From CAYIGN01 sp964363055 (lineage in GTDB: Bacteria; Patescibacteriota; Minisyncoccia; Sungbacterales; HO2-52-23): DNA of 17,371 bases. The stretch's first letter is position 1. Each line of letters opens with the position of its first letter. The stretch spans positions 1 through 17,371 of the forward strand of contig CAYIGN010000006.1 in NCBI GenBank assembly GCA_964363055.1, written 5' to 3'. This document shows, in pieces, positions 6,116-13,496 of this stretch. The notes under the pieces were generated by a model. It searched no databases. It was not told the origin of the DNA and was given only the letters and a program-made list of their open reading frames with translations. A program made the position numbers and the translations under genes.

Positions 6116-7377
6116 TTTGTGGACAGCGTCATTCCAGCCATATACGGCCGCAACGCTTCCGGTATTGAAACCGATCCGTCCGCCTGCTGATAGTTTTCCA
6201 AAACGGCAATGATCGCGCGCGAAGTCGCGATGGCCGTGCCGTTGAGCGTATGCGCGACAGCCGTATCGCCGTCCTTGGTGCGGTATCGGATATTCAAATT
6301 ACGCGCCTGATAATCGGTGGTGTTTGAAGTTGAGGTTACCTCGCCCCAGTCGCCTCGTCCCGGCATCCACGCCTCCAGATCAAACTTGCGGGCGGCCTGC
6401 GCCCCAAGATCTTTGGCGCACATCTCAACCACCCTATAAGGAATACCGAGCCCCTGCCACAATTCTTCTTCCAATGCCAGAAGTTCCAGATGCGTACGCC
6501 CTGATTCTTCCGGTGTCGTATAAACAAACATCTCAACTTTCGTAAATTGATGCATCCGGTAGAGACCGCGCGAGTATTTGCCGTAGGCCCCGGATTCCTG
6601 GCGAAAGCAGTGCGAATATCCGGCGTAGCGAAGCGGCAGCCGCTTCTCCTCCAAGATCTCGTCGGCGTGCAGTCCGGCCAGTGTAACTTCGGCAGTCGCA
6701 ATCAAGCCCAAATCGCTTTCGGCGATCTCATAGGTCTGCGCCTCTTCGCCGCGCGGCTGGTAGCCGGTCCCGAGATAAAAGCGCCTGCGCGCAAGATCCG
6801 GCGTGAGCCATAGCGTAAATCCTTTTTGCCGGAGAAAATCGAGCGCATACCGGACTAGTGCCAGCTCAAGCAAAACTCCTTCATTTTTTAGATACGAGAA
6901 CCCCGAACCCGCCGTTTTTGCCGCGCGCTCAAAATCAAAGATGTCCAGGGCCTCCCCAATCTCAACATGATCTTTGGGCGCAAAATCAAACTGCGGTTTT
7001 TCACCCACCTCGCGGAGCACCCGATTATCCCCCTCGCTTTTTCCTTCCGGCACTTCTGCGAGCGGAACATTGGGAATTTTATTGAACAAATCCGAAAACG
7101 CCCGCTCGCGCATTTGGCGCGCCGCTTGGGCTGTTTCCAACCGCGTCTTTATTTGTTTTGCTTCTCGCAATTTCTCCGCGCGCGCGCCTTGTTCCGCCCG
7201 CGCAATCTCATCTGACAGAATATTCTGCCGCGCCCGCAGATCATCCGCTTCTTTTATCTTCATCCGCCGTTCCTCATCGAGTTTCGACAACCCCTCAACG
7301 TCAAAAGCCACGCCTCGTTTCTCAAGCGCCCTCTTCAGTTCATCCGGATGCTCGCGAACCCATTTGATGTCAAGCAT
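6091..7377 (-). CDS. serS: Seryl-tRNA synthetase
   Basis: A 428-residue class II synthetase that charges tRNA-Ser. The N-terminal part has the long two-helix coiled coil (about 30-100) that grips the tRNA variable arm. The core shows T-A-E-V (228-231) for the seryl-adenylate site, motif 2 around C-F-R-Q-E-S-G-A-Y-G (257-266) with G-L-Y-R-M-H-Q-F-T-K-V-E-M, E-V-T-S-T-S-N-T-T-D-Y-Q-A-R, and motif 3 around H-T-L-N-G-T-A-I-A-T-S-R. The family normally ends soon after L-R-P-Y-M-x-G. Here the last eight residues, K-S-K-D-I-A-S-P, come from the palindrome at 6064-6115. It starts 18 bp after the Nudix gene. Confidence in function is very high. Confidence 0.97.
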   Translation of the reverse strand: MLDIKWVREHPDELKRALEKRGVAFDVEGLSKLDEERRMKIKEADDLRARQNILSDEIARAEQGARAEKLREAKQIKTRLETAQAARQMRERAFSDLFNKIPNVPLAEVPEGKSEGDNRVLREVGEKPQFDFAPKDHVEIGEALDIFDFERAAKTAGSGFSYLKNEGVLLELALVRYALDFLRQKGFTLWLTPDLARRRFYLGTGYQPRGEEAQTYEIAESDLGLIATAEVTLAGLHADEILEEKRLPLRYAGYSHCFRQESGAYGKYSRGLYRMHQFTKVEMFVYTTPEESGRTHLELLALEEELWQGLGIPYRVVEMCAKDLGAQAARKFDLEAWMPGRGDWGEVTSTSNTTDYQARNLNIRYRTKDGDTAVAHTLNGTAIATSRAIIAVLENYQQADGSVSIPEALRPYMAGMTLSTKSKDIASP

Positions 7378-7395
7378 AAATGAGATATATCTGAT

Positions 7396-7833
7396 CTATG
7401 AAGAAAAATACTTATGAAATACTTGATACGCTTCCTTATCTGCGAAGTCCTTCTTCTTAAAACGATATTCTGTAGGATTCACCCACTGATAACTCGAATG
7501 CTCGGAAGAAATTTTTATGTCCCCAGAGATATACTGCGCTTCATACACCGCCTGAAAGATGTAGATCTTTCTTTTCGGGAAGTAAACGCGCAGGTGAAAG
7601 GCCGGCTTGCCGAGACGATATTTAACTTGCGGTCCCAACTCTTCGCGCACCTCCCGCGCGATGATCTTTTCGAGCGGTATGAGATATTCCGTATTGTCAA
7701 TCCGACCCCCTGGAAGATCAATACTATTGGAGTCCGAAGTGCGCAAAAACAGCACCTCGCTGCCCCTTCGCAACGCAATTTTTAATGCCACGTGGAATAT
7801 CCCCACGTGGAATATCCCGTAGTCCCGCTTCAT
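7396..7833 (-). CDS. Nudix hydrolase
   Basis: A 145-residue Nudix-fold protein. The box reads G-G-R-I-D-N-T-E, then ten residues, then R-E-V-R-E-E-L-G. The classical spacing G-x5-E-x7-R-E-U-x-E-E-x-G is stretched by three residues between the first Glu and R-E. The metal-binding R-E-V-x-E-E core is intact. Nudix enzymes hydrolyse nucleoside diphosphates linked to another group; the substrate cannot be told here. Its ATG overlaps the lysS stop by four bases (ATGA). The N-terminus contains G-I-F-H-V twice in a row because of a 15-bp tandem duplication (7788-7817). Confidence 0.85.
   Translation of the reverse strand: MKRDYGIFHVGIFHVALKIALRRGSEVLFLRTSDSNSIDLPGGRIDNTEYLIPLEKIIAREVREELGPQVKYRLGKPAFHLRVYFPKRKIYIFQAVYEAQYISGDIKISSEHSSYQWVNPTEYRFKKKDFADKEAYQVFHKYFSS
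7788..7817. repeat. 15-bp perfect tandem duplication at the start of the Nudix gene
   Basis: CCACGTGGAATATCC occurs twice head to tail (7788-7802 and 7803-7817). On the coding strand it gives G-I-F-H-V twice, residues about 6-15. Each unit holds the palindrome CCACGTGG. The unit length is a multiple of three, so the frame is kept. Confidence 0.9.
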
Positions 7834-9353
7834 AGTTTTGGCCGCAAGGTCGGAAACAACATCACCTCGCGGATGTTTTTGGTGTCGGTAAAAAGCATCA
7901 CTACGCGGTCAATGCCTATGCCCAGGCCCGCTGCCGGGGGCATGCCGTACTCCAGCGCTTCCACATAATCCTCGTCAATACGCATTGCTTCCTCCTCTCC
8001 CCGCTCTCGTTCTTTTTCCTGCGCTTCAAATCGCTCCTTTTGATCAATTGGGTCGTTGAGTTCCGAAAACCCGTTGGTCAACTCAACGCCTCCGGCAATC
8101 AGCTGAAACCGCCGCACCTCATCCGGATTTTCTTTGCGCTTCTTGGCTAAAGGCGAGAGCTCCAGCGGATGATTTATAACAAACGTGGGCTGTACCAGAT
8201 ACGGCCGGCAGATTTTTTTGTAGATCTCATCCGCAATCTTTGCCTTGGATTCATACGCGCCGATGTCAATCCCGAATTGTTTCGCACGGGTCGCAAGCGA
8301 CTCACGCGTCTCACCGTCGTAGTCCGAGATTAGGGCGTATCGCGCAAGAAGATCTTTGAATGTGATACGGCCAAACGGCTTTTTGAAAATGATTTTTTTA
8401 CCCTCAGCGGAACTTGGAAACTCGGTTTCCAAGTTGGAAACCGAGTTTCCAAGTTGGGAGTTGCCGACCGTAATCCCTGCCTTCCGGTTTAGTTTCTTGG
8501 CAAGTCCCACAAATAAATCCTCCACAAAACCCATCATATTACTCTCATCCCAATACGCGGCATAGCTCTCCAGCATCGTGAACTCGGGGTTATGCTGGGC
8601 GTCAATCCCTTCATTGCGAAAGGACTTGCCGATTTCAAACACGCGCTCGTAGCCGCCCACCAAAAGCCGTTTTAGATATAGTTCCGGCGCGACTCGCAAA
8701 TAGAGGTCAGTATTCAGCGCATTATGATGCGTCGCAAACGGCCGCGCCAAGGCCCCGCCCGGAATCGGGTGGAGCATCGGGGTTTCTACCTCCAAAAAGC
8801 CGCGCGCTTCATGAAAATCGCGGATTGTCTTGATAATCGCGGCGCGGGTTTGAAATCGCTCCCGCACTCCATCATTCATCACCAAATCCAAATACCGTTT
8901 CCGGAACCTCTCTTCCACGTCCTGAAGCCCATGCCATTTCTCGGGCAGGGGCCGGAGCGATTTTGCAAGCATGCGCCATTCGTGAACTTCGATCGTCTTC
9001 TCCTCTTTTTTGGTAAGAAAGAACGCTCCCGAAACCTCCACAAAATCGCCGATGTCTACGGTATCCAAAAACAACCGGTATTGCTCGCCGAGTATATCTT
9101 CTTTTGCCAGCGCCTGAATTGAGCCGCTCGCATCGCGCAAATCAAAAAACGCCGCGCCCCCGTGCTCGCGCTTGGCCATCACGCGCCCGGCCGCAACCAC
9201 CGGTTTTTTAGTACGGGAGAGTACGGCAAACTTTTTCCGAATCTCGGCAATCGGATGAGTCCTCGCGGTCTCGGCCGGATACGCATCACTGCCGCGCTCC
9301 CGGAGAGCTTCAAGTTTCTTGATACGTTCACTGCGGATGTCTTCTATTGGCAT
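7830..9353 (-). CDS. lysS: Lysyl-tRNA synthetase, class II
   Basis: A 507-residue enzyme that charges tRNA-Lys. An N-terminal OB-fold anticodon domain (about 50-130, with V-A-A-G-R-V-M-A-K-R-E-H-G-G-A-A-F-F-D-L-R-D) precedes the class II core. Motif 1 lies near F-L-E-V-E-T-P-M-L (186-194). Motif 2 is F-E-I-G-K-S-F-R-N-E-G followed by H-N-P-E-F-T-M-L-E (239-262). Motif 3 is G-L-G-I-G-I-D-R-V-V-M-L (476-487). Residues 300-315 come from a 45-bp palindrome and have no family counterpart that I know; they sit on a surface-type linker between motif 2 and the following strand block. The start has a nearby GAGGT. It is the first gene of the run to ftsQ. Confidence 0.97.
   Translation of the reverse strand: MPIEDIRSERIKKLEALRERGSDAYPAETARTHPIAEIRKKFAVLSRTKKPVVAAGRVMAKREHGGAAFFDLRDASGSIQALAKEDILGEQYRLFLDTVDIGDFVEVSGAFFLTKKEEKTIEVHEWRMLAKSLRPLPEKWHGLQDVEERFRKRYLDLVMNDGVRERFQTRAAIIKTIRDFHEARGFLEVETPMLHPIPGGALARPFATHHNALNTDLYLRVAPELYLKRLLVGGYERVFEIGKSFRNEGIDAQHNPEFTMLESYAAYWDESNMMGFVEDLFVGLAKKLNRKAGITVGNSQLGNSVSNLETEFPSSAEGKKIIFKKPFGRITFKDLLARYALISDYDGETRESLATRAKQFGIDIGAYESKAKIADEIYKKICRPYLVQPTFVINHPLELSPLAKKRKENPDEVRRFQLIAGGVELTNGFSELNDPIDQKERFEAQEKERERGEEEAMRIDEDYVEALEYGMPPAAGLGIGIDRVVMLFTDTKNIREVMLFPTLRPKL
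8411..8455. repeat. 45-bp palindrome inserted in frame in lysS
   Basis: Arms of 22 bp, each beginning or ending AACTTGGAAACTCGG, match perfectly around a single central base at 8433. On the coding strand it encodes Q-L-G-N-S-V-S-N-L-E-T-E-F-P-S-S (residues 300-315). The length is a multiple of three and adds no stop. Confidence 0.9.
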
Positions 9354-9391
9354 ACCTCATTATCTTAAGAAAACTAAGAAGGCGCGTAAAC

Positions 9392-9420
9392 TTGACAGAA
9401 TATCAAGAATCCGCTATTAT
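9392..9420 (+). promoter_or_regulatory. Consensus sigma70 promoter of the small orphan gene
   Basis: TTGACA (9392-9397) and TATTAT (9415-9420) are 17 bp apart. Transcription would start near 9427, giving a 60-nt leader before the ATG at 9487. It fires away from lysS on the other strand. Confidence 0.8.
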
Positions 9421-9486
9421 AGTTTTATCGGTGGCGATCGCTTCTTTTGTTCTTCCGCAAATGCTTTCCAACAGGAGGGGGTAACG

Positions 9487-9768
9487 ATGAGTACGCTTGA
9501 AGATGTCATTCGACTCTACAATGACGTGAAAGCAATATGCATGTTCTTCGGAGCATCCCGCAAGTTCACGAGACAGATGGATCCTCGGTTGGATATTCTC
9601 AAAAAGAAAATCAGGGGAGAGATGGGGATAGCTTCTTTCGGAGACGCGCTGAAGCGTGCCAAGGATGACCTTGGACCCCGATCTCAAGAAGAGTTCGACA
9701 ATCTAAAAGATTGGCTTGCGACCCAACACCCTGCATTTGCCAAAAATCCAAAGTCAACGGGAACTTAA
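9487..9768 (+). CDS. Small hypothetical protein, 93 residues
   Basis: I do not recognise the family. I chose the ATG at 9487 because a strong Shine-Dalgarno site, AGGAGGGGG (9473-9481), lies five bases upstream; the frame is open further upstream to 9319 but that part covers the promoter. The protein is soluble, looks helical and carries many charges (K-K-K-I-R-G-E-M; E-E-F-D-N-L-K-D-W-L). It has no signal peptide, membrane helix or metal motif. It is the only + strand gene in the housekeeping part and has its own promoter and a strong terminator, so it forms a free-standing unit. That it is real is well supported by these signals; its role is unknown. Confidence 0.75.
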   Translation: MSTLEDVIRLYNDVKAICMFFGASRKFTRQMDPRLDILKKKIRGEMGIASFGDALKRAKDDLGPRSQEEFDNLKDWLATQHPAFAKNPKSTGT

Positions 9769-9792
9769 ACTTAATATAGTCATCATCAACCG

Positions 9793-9829
9793 ACCCTCGG
9801 CGGGCTTCCGCCGAGGGTTATTTTTATTT
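9793..9829 (+). terminator. Strong intrinsic terminator
   Basis: ACCCTCGGCGG (9793-9803), loop GCTT, CCGCCGAGGGT (9808-9818) form an 11-bp perfect stem, followed by TATTTTTATTT. It ends the small + strand gene 25 bp after its stop. The other direction has no T-run. Confidence 0.93.
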
Positions 9830-9837
9830 CGTCAGAA

Positions 9838-10113
9838 TCAACGCGGACGGCGTTCAATGTCATGCGGCCCAATCCGGTACAAAATATAGGCATCGCCCGC
9901 GATAACAAACGTAAACCGGTAGCGCTTGGTAACCCGGGCTTCCCAAATGTCGCGGCCTTCCCTGTCGCGTTGGGCTTCCATTTTCTTGGCGCGGAGCGAA
10001 GGATGCCGATAATTTGCTATCAAAAAGCGGAGCGCTTTCTCGGCTCTCCGCTTGAGTGATTCGGATAGTTCCTTGAAGTCCGCTCTGAAACTTGGAGTTC
10101 GGAATGTTTTCAT
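9838..10113 (-). CDS. RelE/ParE-superfamily toxin
   Basis: A 91-residue basic protein. Features of RelE-like toxins are the N-terminal F-R-A-D-F-K-E-L with an amphipathic helix pair, the central D-I-W-E-A-R-V-T-K-R-Y-R-F-T-F, and the closing Y-I-L-Y-R-I-G-P-H-D-I. This is the fold of mRNA interferases and of ParE-type gyrase poisons; the R-Y-R-F-T-F and I-G-x-H-D patterns favour the RelE/YoeB side, but I cannot tell for sure. It overlaps the antitoxin gene by four bases and lies downstream of it, the usual order for relBE-like pairs. It ends near, and convergent to, the small + strand gene. Confidence 0.8.
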   Translation of the reverse strand: MKTFRTPSFRADFKELSESLKRRAEKALRFLIANYRHPSLRAKKMEAQRDREGRDIWEARVTKRYRFTFVIAGDAYILYRIGPHDIERRPR

Positions 10114-10424
10114 GAGCGGAGATCCGCGATGAAGTCCTCCACATTTTCAAACGGACCCGCGAGTTCTCCCCTTTCGGCCTCATCAAACGCTTCTTCCATC
10201 ATTTTCTGCCATCTCGGAGTATGATACCAGCGCTGGTCCTTGGGGATTCTTTTCTTGAGCGGAGTAAGCACGATACCGTCCCGCGACTCTTTCAACTCCA
10301 GCTCCCTGCCCGGAGCAAGACCAAAACGTTTGAGGGTCTGGGTTGGAATCACAATCTGCCGCTCATTGCCGAGTTTTACTCGCGAAATACGATTTTTTTG
10401 TCTAGTTAAAGTTGCCGGAGCCAT
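10110..10424 (-). CDS. AbrB/MazE-type antitoxin
   Basis: About 104 residues. The N-terminal part has the swapped-hairpin AbrB pattern: V-K-L-G-N-E-R-Q-I-V-I-P, L-K-R-F-G-L-A-P-G-R-E-L-E-L and G-I-V-L-T-P. The C-terminal tail (from about residue 60) is acidic and helical, as expected for a toxin-binding arm (E-E-A-F-D-E-A-E-R-G-E-L). I use the ATG at 10424; a TTG at 10430 is in frame but lies between the -10 and the start site. With the promoter at 10432-10461 the transcript would begin at or next to this ATG, so the message may be leaderless. Confidence 0.8.
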   Translation of the reverse strand: MAPATLTRQKNRISRVKLGNERQIVIPTQTLKRFGLAPGRELELKESRDGIVLTPLKKRIPKDQRWYHTPRWQKMMEEAFDEAERGELAGPFENVEDFIADLRS

Positions 10425-10431
10425 ATTCAAT

Positions 10432-10461
10432 ACAATACCAGGATTGGCGACATAATGTCAA
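10432..10461 (-). promoter_or_regulatory. Promoter and likely operator of the AbrB/RelE pair
   Basis: On the - strand TTGACA (10461-10456) and TATTGT (10437-10432) are 18 bp apart. The imperfect spacer begins with the inverted repeat GACAT-A-ATGTC (10449-10459), which overlaps the -35 and could bind the AbrB-type antitoxin. Confidence 0.6.
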
Positions 10462-10473
10462 TTTATAATCGAA

Positions 10474-10929
10474 TCACCGGATCTCCGCTACGGTGTACAC
10501 CGTCACTCCGGCCGGAATCCGCACCTCCACCTTCTCCCCGACCTTCTTTCCCAAAAACGCCTTGCCCAAGGGCGATTCGTTGGATATTTTGCCCGCGGCC
10601 GGATCGGACTCTTCCGAGCCGACGATCATATAGACCGCCTCCTCGCGATCCGTTTTCACCCGCACCGTGGATCCAATCTCCACTTTGTCCGTCCGTGTGG
10701 GCTTGGCCATCACCACCGCCTCACGTACCCTCTCTTCCAATTCGGCGATCCTCTGCTCCACTATGGTCTGTTCCTCTTTGGTTTCCTGATACTCGGCATT
10801 CTCCGAAAGATCGCCCAGGGACTTAGCATGTTCAAGCCGCTCCGCAATTTCGCGGCGCTTCACGGTCCTCAACTCCTCCAATTCGTTTTTTAATTTTTCT
10901 AAGCCCTCTTCGGACAGATATTCGGACAT
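10474..10929 (-). CDS. greA: Transcription elongation factor GreA
   Basis: A 151-residue protein of normal GreA length. The N-terminal antiparallel coiled coil (about 1-75) carries G-D-L-S-E-N-A-E-Y at 39-47, with D40 and E43 as the acidic tip that reaches into the RNA polymerase channel and stimulates cleavage of backtracked RNA. The C-terminal FKBP-like domain has I-G-S-T-V-R-V, Y-x-I-V-G-S-E-E-S-D-P, I-S-N-E-S-P-L-G-K-A and G-x-K-V-G-E-K-V-E-V. A promoter precedes it (10941-10969), so it is likely transcribed alone. The toxin-antitoxin promoter begins 13 bp beyond its stop. Confidence 0.97.
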   Translation of the reverse strand: MSEYLSEEGLEKLKNELEELRTVKRREIAERLEHAKSLGDLSENAEYQETKEEQTIVEQRIAELEERVREAVVMAKPTRTDKVEIGSTVRVKTDREEAVYMIVGSEESDPAAGKISNESPLGKAFLGKKVGEKVEVRIPAGVTVYTVAEIR

Positions 10930-10940
10930 AGTAAAGAGAA

Positions 10941-10969
10941 AGGATAACCTAGGCCACGGACATTGTCAA
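10941..10969 (-). promoter_or_regulatory. Candidate greA promoter
   Basis: On the - strand TTGACA (10969-10964) and TATCCT (10946-10941) are 17 bp apart. The -35 is a consensus match; the -10 matches four of six. Start of transcription would be near 10934, leaving a very short leader before the ATG at 10929. Confidence 0.5.
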
Positions 10970-10991
10970 TGGGAGTTATGCACACCGATGG

Positions 10992-11070
10992 CAAGAATCA
11001 AGAAGCAAGGTAAAATGACGGGAATCGTTTACGCGTTTTCCTTGATTCTTTATTCTTGATTCTTGATTCT
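10992..11070. repeat. Heptamer repeats and 13-bp inverted repeat at the end of the PBP2 gene
   Basis: From 11041 the + strand reads CTTGATT, CTTTATT, CTTGATT, CTTGATT, four units of seven. The PBP2 stop codon (11050-11052) and its last residues R-I-K-N-Q-E lie inside this run. CAAGAATCAAGAA at 10992-11004 pairs exactly with 11053-11065, so the message end can fold into a stem with a 48-nt loop. A terminator role is possible but no U-run follows. Confidence 0.7.
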
Positions 11071-13050
11071 ATCTTGGTGCATGAAATACCATTTCAATAT
11101 CTCATTGGTGATCGGTACGGCCACGGTAGCTCCTTCCCCGGCATGCTCCACCATCACTGCTATCGCGATTTCTGGCTTCTCGGCCGGCGCAAAAGCAGTA
11201 ACCCACGCGTGCGCCGGCTTCCCTCCTCCGACCTCGGCGGTTCCGGTTTTGGCCGCCACGCCAACCGGGACTTGCGCCATGAGCCGAGCAGTTCCGACGG
11301 TTACGGTCTTTCGCATGCCATCAACCACGTCAACAAGCGATGCCTGACTTACAATATTGTTCCGGATCGGATGAGGACTCTTCTTCTCAACCGCCTTTCC
11401 TTCCTGATCGCGGACTTCTTGGAGAAGATAGGGCTGCCAGAGAGTGCCGCCATTGGCAATGGCGGCAGTGAGCGAAGCCATCTGCAGCGGCGTTGCTTTG
11501 ACGCCGCCCTGACCAATCGCAACATGATAAGTATCGCCCAGCCGCCAGATCGGATCGCGCGGCTCCGCCATCTTCTTCCACTCCGGATCCGGCACCAGGC
11601 CCGGCTTCTCGCCCGGCAAATCCAGACCCAACTGCGAGCCGAGCCCGAATAAAGCCGCATACTGCTTGATCTTCTCGATTCCTAAGCCGCGCTGCTCTTT
11701 GTATCCGCCGCCGACCATATAGAAGTAGACATTGGCCGAGTAGGCGATCGCGTCATACAGATCCACCCATCCGTGCGCCCGCCAGTCCAGGAAGCGAGTT
11801 GACTGGCCGGGCTGGTAGGGGTTGGGGATTTCAATAAAGCCGGGGTCGTAGATCTTCTTTTTGGGATCTATGAGATGTTCCTCCAGAGCCGCGACCGCAA
11901 TCAGTGGTTTGATGGTGGAACCCGAGGGGAATTCGCCCGCAATCGCGCGATTGAAAAGAGGGGTCAGGGGATCATGCAGGATGTCTTCAAACGCATCCGC
12001 CTCCAGTCCCTGCCCGAATCGGTTTGCTTCAAACCCGGGGAAGCTCACCAAAGCCCGGACCGCCCCGCTGCGCGGATCCAGCGCCACGACGCTCGCCGCG
12101 CGCTTGCCTCCGGTGTAGTCCTGTATCAAACGATATACCTCCTCTTGCAGCTCCCCATCAATGGTGAGATTAAGCTCTTGTCCGGCGCCCGGCTCTTGGG
12201 TGAGACGGTGACGGGTCTCTGCTCCCCGCGAATCAACTTCTACGATTTTCTTGCCCTTGTTTCCGCGCAGGGTCCGGTCGTAAAATGCCTCAATCCCGGC
12301 TTTGCCAACAACTTCTTCATTTCCCAGCTCCGGCTGAGAATCTAAATCCTCAGGCGATACCCGGCCGACAAAGCCCATAAGATGCGAGTAAGCGTAGGGA
12401 TCGCGGTACACTCGTCGGAAACTCTCAAAAATCTCAATCCCTTGGAACGCGGCGAGGCGTCGCGAAACCGCCGATACCTCTTCGGCACTCAAGTCCCGCC
12501 CAAGGAAGACCCTGGGCGGCAGCCGATTATAGTCCTCTTCCTTGGATAATCCGAATCCATCCGCGTATTCGATCGGTCTGCCCAATACCTCCTCCATCAC
12601 GGCAGTCAATGCGGAAAGATCGCCGCCGCTTTTTATAAACTCCTTGGGCTCCAGCACCAACCCGAATGAAGGAAGATTTTCAACCAATACTTCTCCAAAA
12701 CGATCACGGATTATGCCGCGGGGCGCATAGAGGGTACGGGTCACGAACCGATTCTCTTGCGCTCGGTGGAAAAATGTCTCGCCCGAAGCGATCTGAAGCG
12801 AGAAGCCGCGGACTCCAAGATATACCAATCCCACGGCAGATAAGAGAAAGAAGAGGGTTGAGGAGAGGCGGCCCAGGGGCCGCTCTATTATTCTCTCGAG
12901 TCCCGAGGCCGAATCCGCGCCGCCGAGTGCCGCATCTATGAAGATTTCATCCGGCTCCACGCCGTGGCCCGAGCGCCTAAGACGCCCGTTTGCCCGACGC
13001 CATCCCCGGGTAAAGCGCGCCAGCGATCCGATAGTATCAAAACCAAACAT
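11050..13050 (-). CDS. mrdA: Penicillin-binding protein 2 (rod-shape transpeptidase)
   Basis: A 666-residue class B PBP, the cross-linking enzyme of the elongasome. A cytoplasmic N-terminus of about 60 residues precedes one membrane helix (about 63-81) and a dimer/pedestal domain that opens R-T-L-Y-A-P-R-G-I-I-R-D-R-F-G. The transpeptidase domain has all three motifs: S378-T-I-K381 (in P-S-G-S-T-I-K-P), S438-A-N440 and K601-T-G603. It follows mreD by 38 bp, so the four genes mreB, mreC, mreD and mrdA form a classic cluster. The last residues, R-I-K-N-Q-E, and the stop are made of heptamer repeats and are probably not ancestral. mrdA is preferred over ftsI because of the mre context. Confidence 0.93.
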   Translation of the reverse strand: MFGFDTIGSLARFTRGWRRANGRLRRSGHGVEPDEIFIDAALGGADSASGLERIIERPLGRLSSTLFFLLSAVGLVYLGVRGFSLQIASGETFFHRAQENRFVTRTLYAPRGIIRDRFGEVLVENLPSFGLVLEPKEFIKSGGDLSALTAVMEEVLGRPIEYADGFGLSKEEDYNRLPPRVFLGRDLSAEEVSAVSRRLAAFQGIEIFESFRRVYRDPYAYSHLMGFVGRVSPEDLDSQPELGNEEVVGKAGIEAFYDRTLRGNKGKKIVEVDSRGAETRHRLTQEPGAGQELNLTIDGELQEEVYRLIQDYTGGKRAASVVALDPRSGAVRALVSFPGFEANRFGQGLEADAFEDILHDPLTPLFNRAIAGEFPSGSTIKPLIAVAALEEHLIDPKKKIYDPGFIEIPNPYQPGQSTRFLDWRAHGWVDLYDAIAYSANVYFYMVGGGYKEQRGLGIEKIKQYAALFGLGSQLGLDLPGEKPGLVPDPEWKKMAEPRDPIWRLGDTYHVAIGQGGVKATPLQMASLTAAIANGGTLWQPYLLQEVRDQEGKAVEKKSPHPIRNNIVSQASLVDVVDGMRKTVTVGTARLMAQVPVGVAAKTGTAEVGGGKPAHAWVTAFAPAEKPEIAIAVMVEHAGEGATVAVPITNEILKWYFMHQDRIKNQE

Positions 13051-13088
13051 ATATAGAAGTTGAGATGGTGAACTGATAAAGGCTCTAT

Positions 13089-13496
13089 CTACTTGATCTC
13101 ATAAAATGAAAGTAAATATCCGCTCACCGCGCGGCTGGCGGGCAGTGATGCGAAAAAGAGTATCACCAGCGCACACCAGACCAGTGCCTTGGCAATATAT
13201 GACTCCCGGTGGGAGACGATGGAGCGGAGTATTTCTGCAATGCCGGCCAAGAATACCAAGGGCAGCAGTCGGACGCCCAGCGGACCTATACCAATTGTGT
13301 CCAAGAAAAACCCCGCTCCCAAGCCCAGCCACAGCCGCGCTGGCAGAGGCAGTATGATGTACCACGCCAAAACCATGAGAGTCGAGAACGGAGGGACAAA
13401 CATCCTCCCTCTCAAGGCGTTGGACAGACCCCACTCCATACCCAATGCTATCAGCACGGACCCTATGATGCCAAGAGTGATGCCAATTTTTTTCAT
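13089..13496 (-). CDS. mreD: Rod shape-determining protein MreD-like
   Basis: A 135-residue hydrophobic protein with about four membrane segments (near 5-22, 36-60, 68-88, 105-125). Sequence signals for MreD are weak in general; G-L-G-A-G-F-F-L-D-T-I-G-I-G-P-L-G in the middle agrees with the family pattern. Position is the main support: its ATG overlaps the mreC stop by four bases (ATGA) and PBP2 follows. MreD is thought to bridge MreC and the PBP2/RodA pair in the membrane. Confidence 0.75.
   Translation of the reverse strand: MKKIGITLGIIGSVLIALGMEWGLSNALRGRMFVPPFSTLMVLAWYIILPLPARLWLGLGAGFFLDTIGIGPLGVRLLPLVFLAGIAEILRSIVSHRESYIAKALVWCALVILFFASLPASRAVSGYLLSFYEIK

Noticed and set aside
9433..9440. 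GCGATCGC octamer in the leader of the small gene as a HIP1-like element
   Set aside because: A single copy of an 8-bp palindrome is not evidence of a repeat family.
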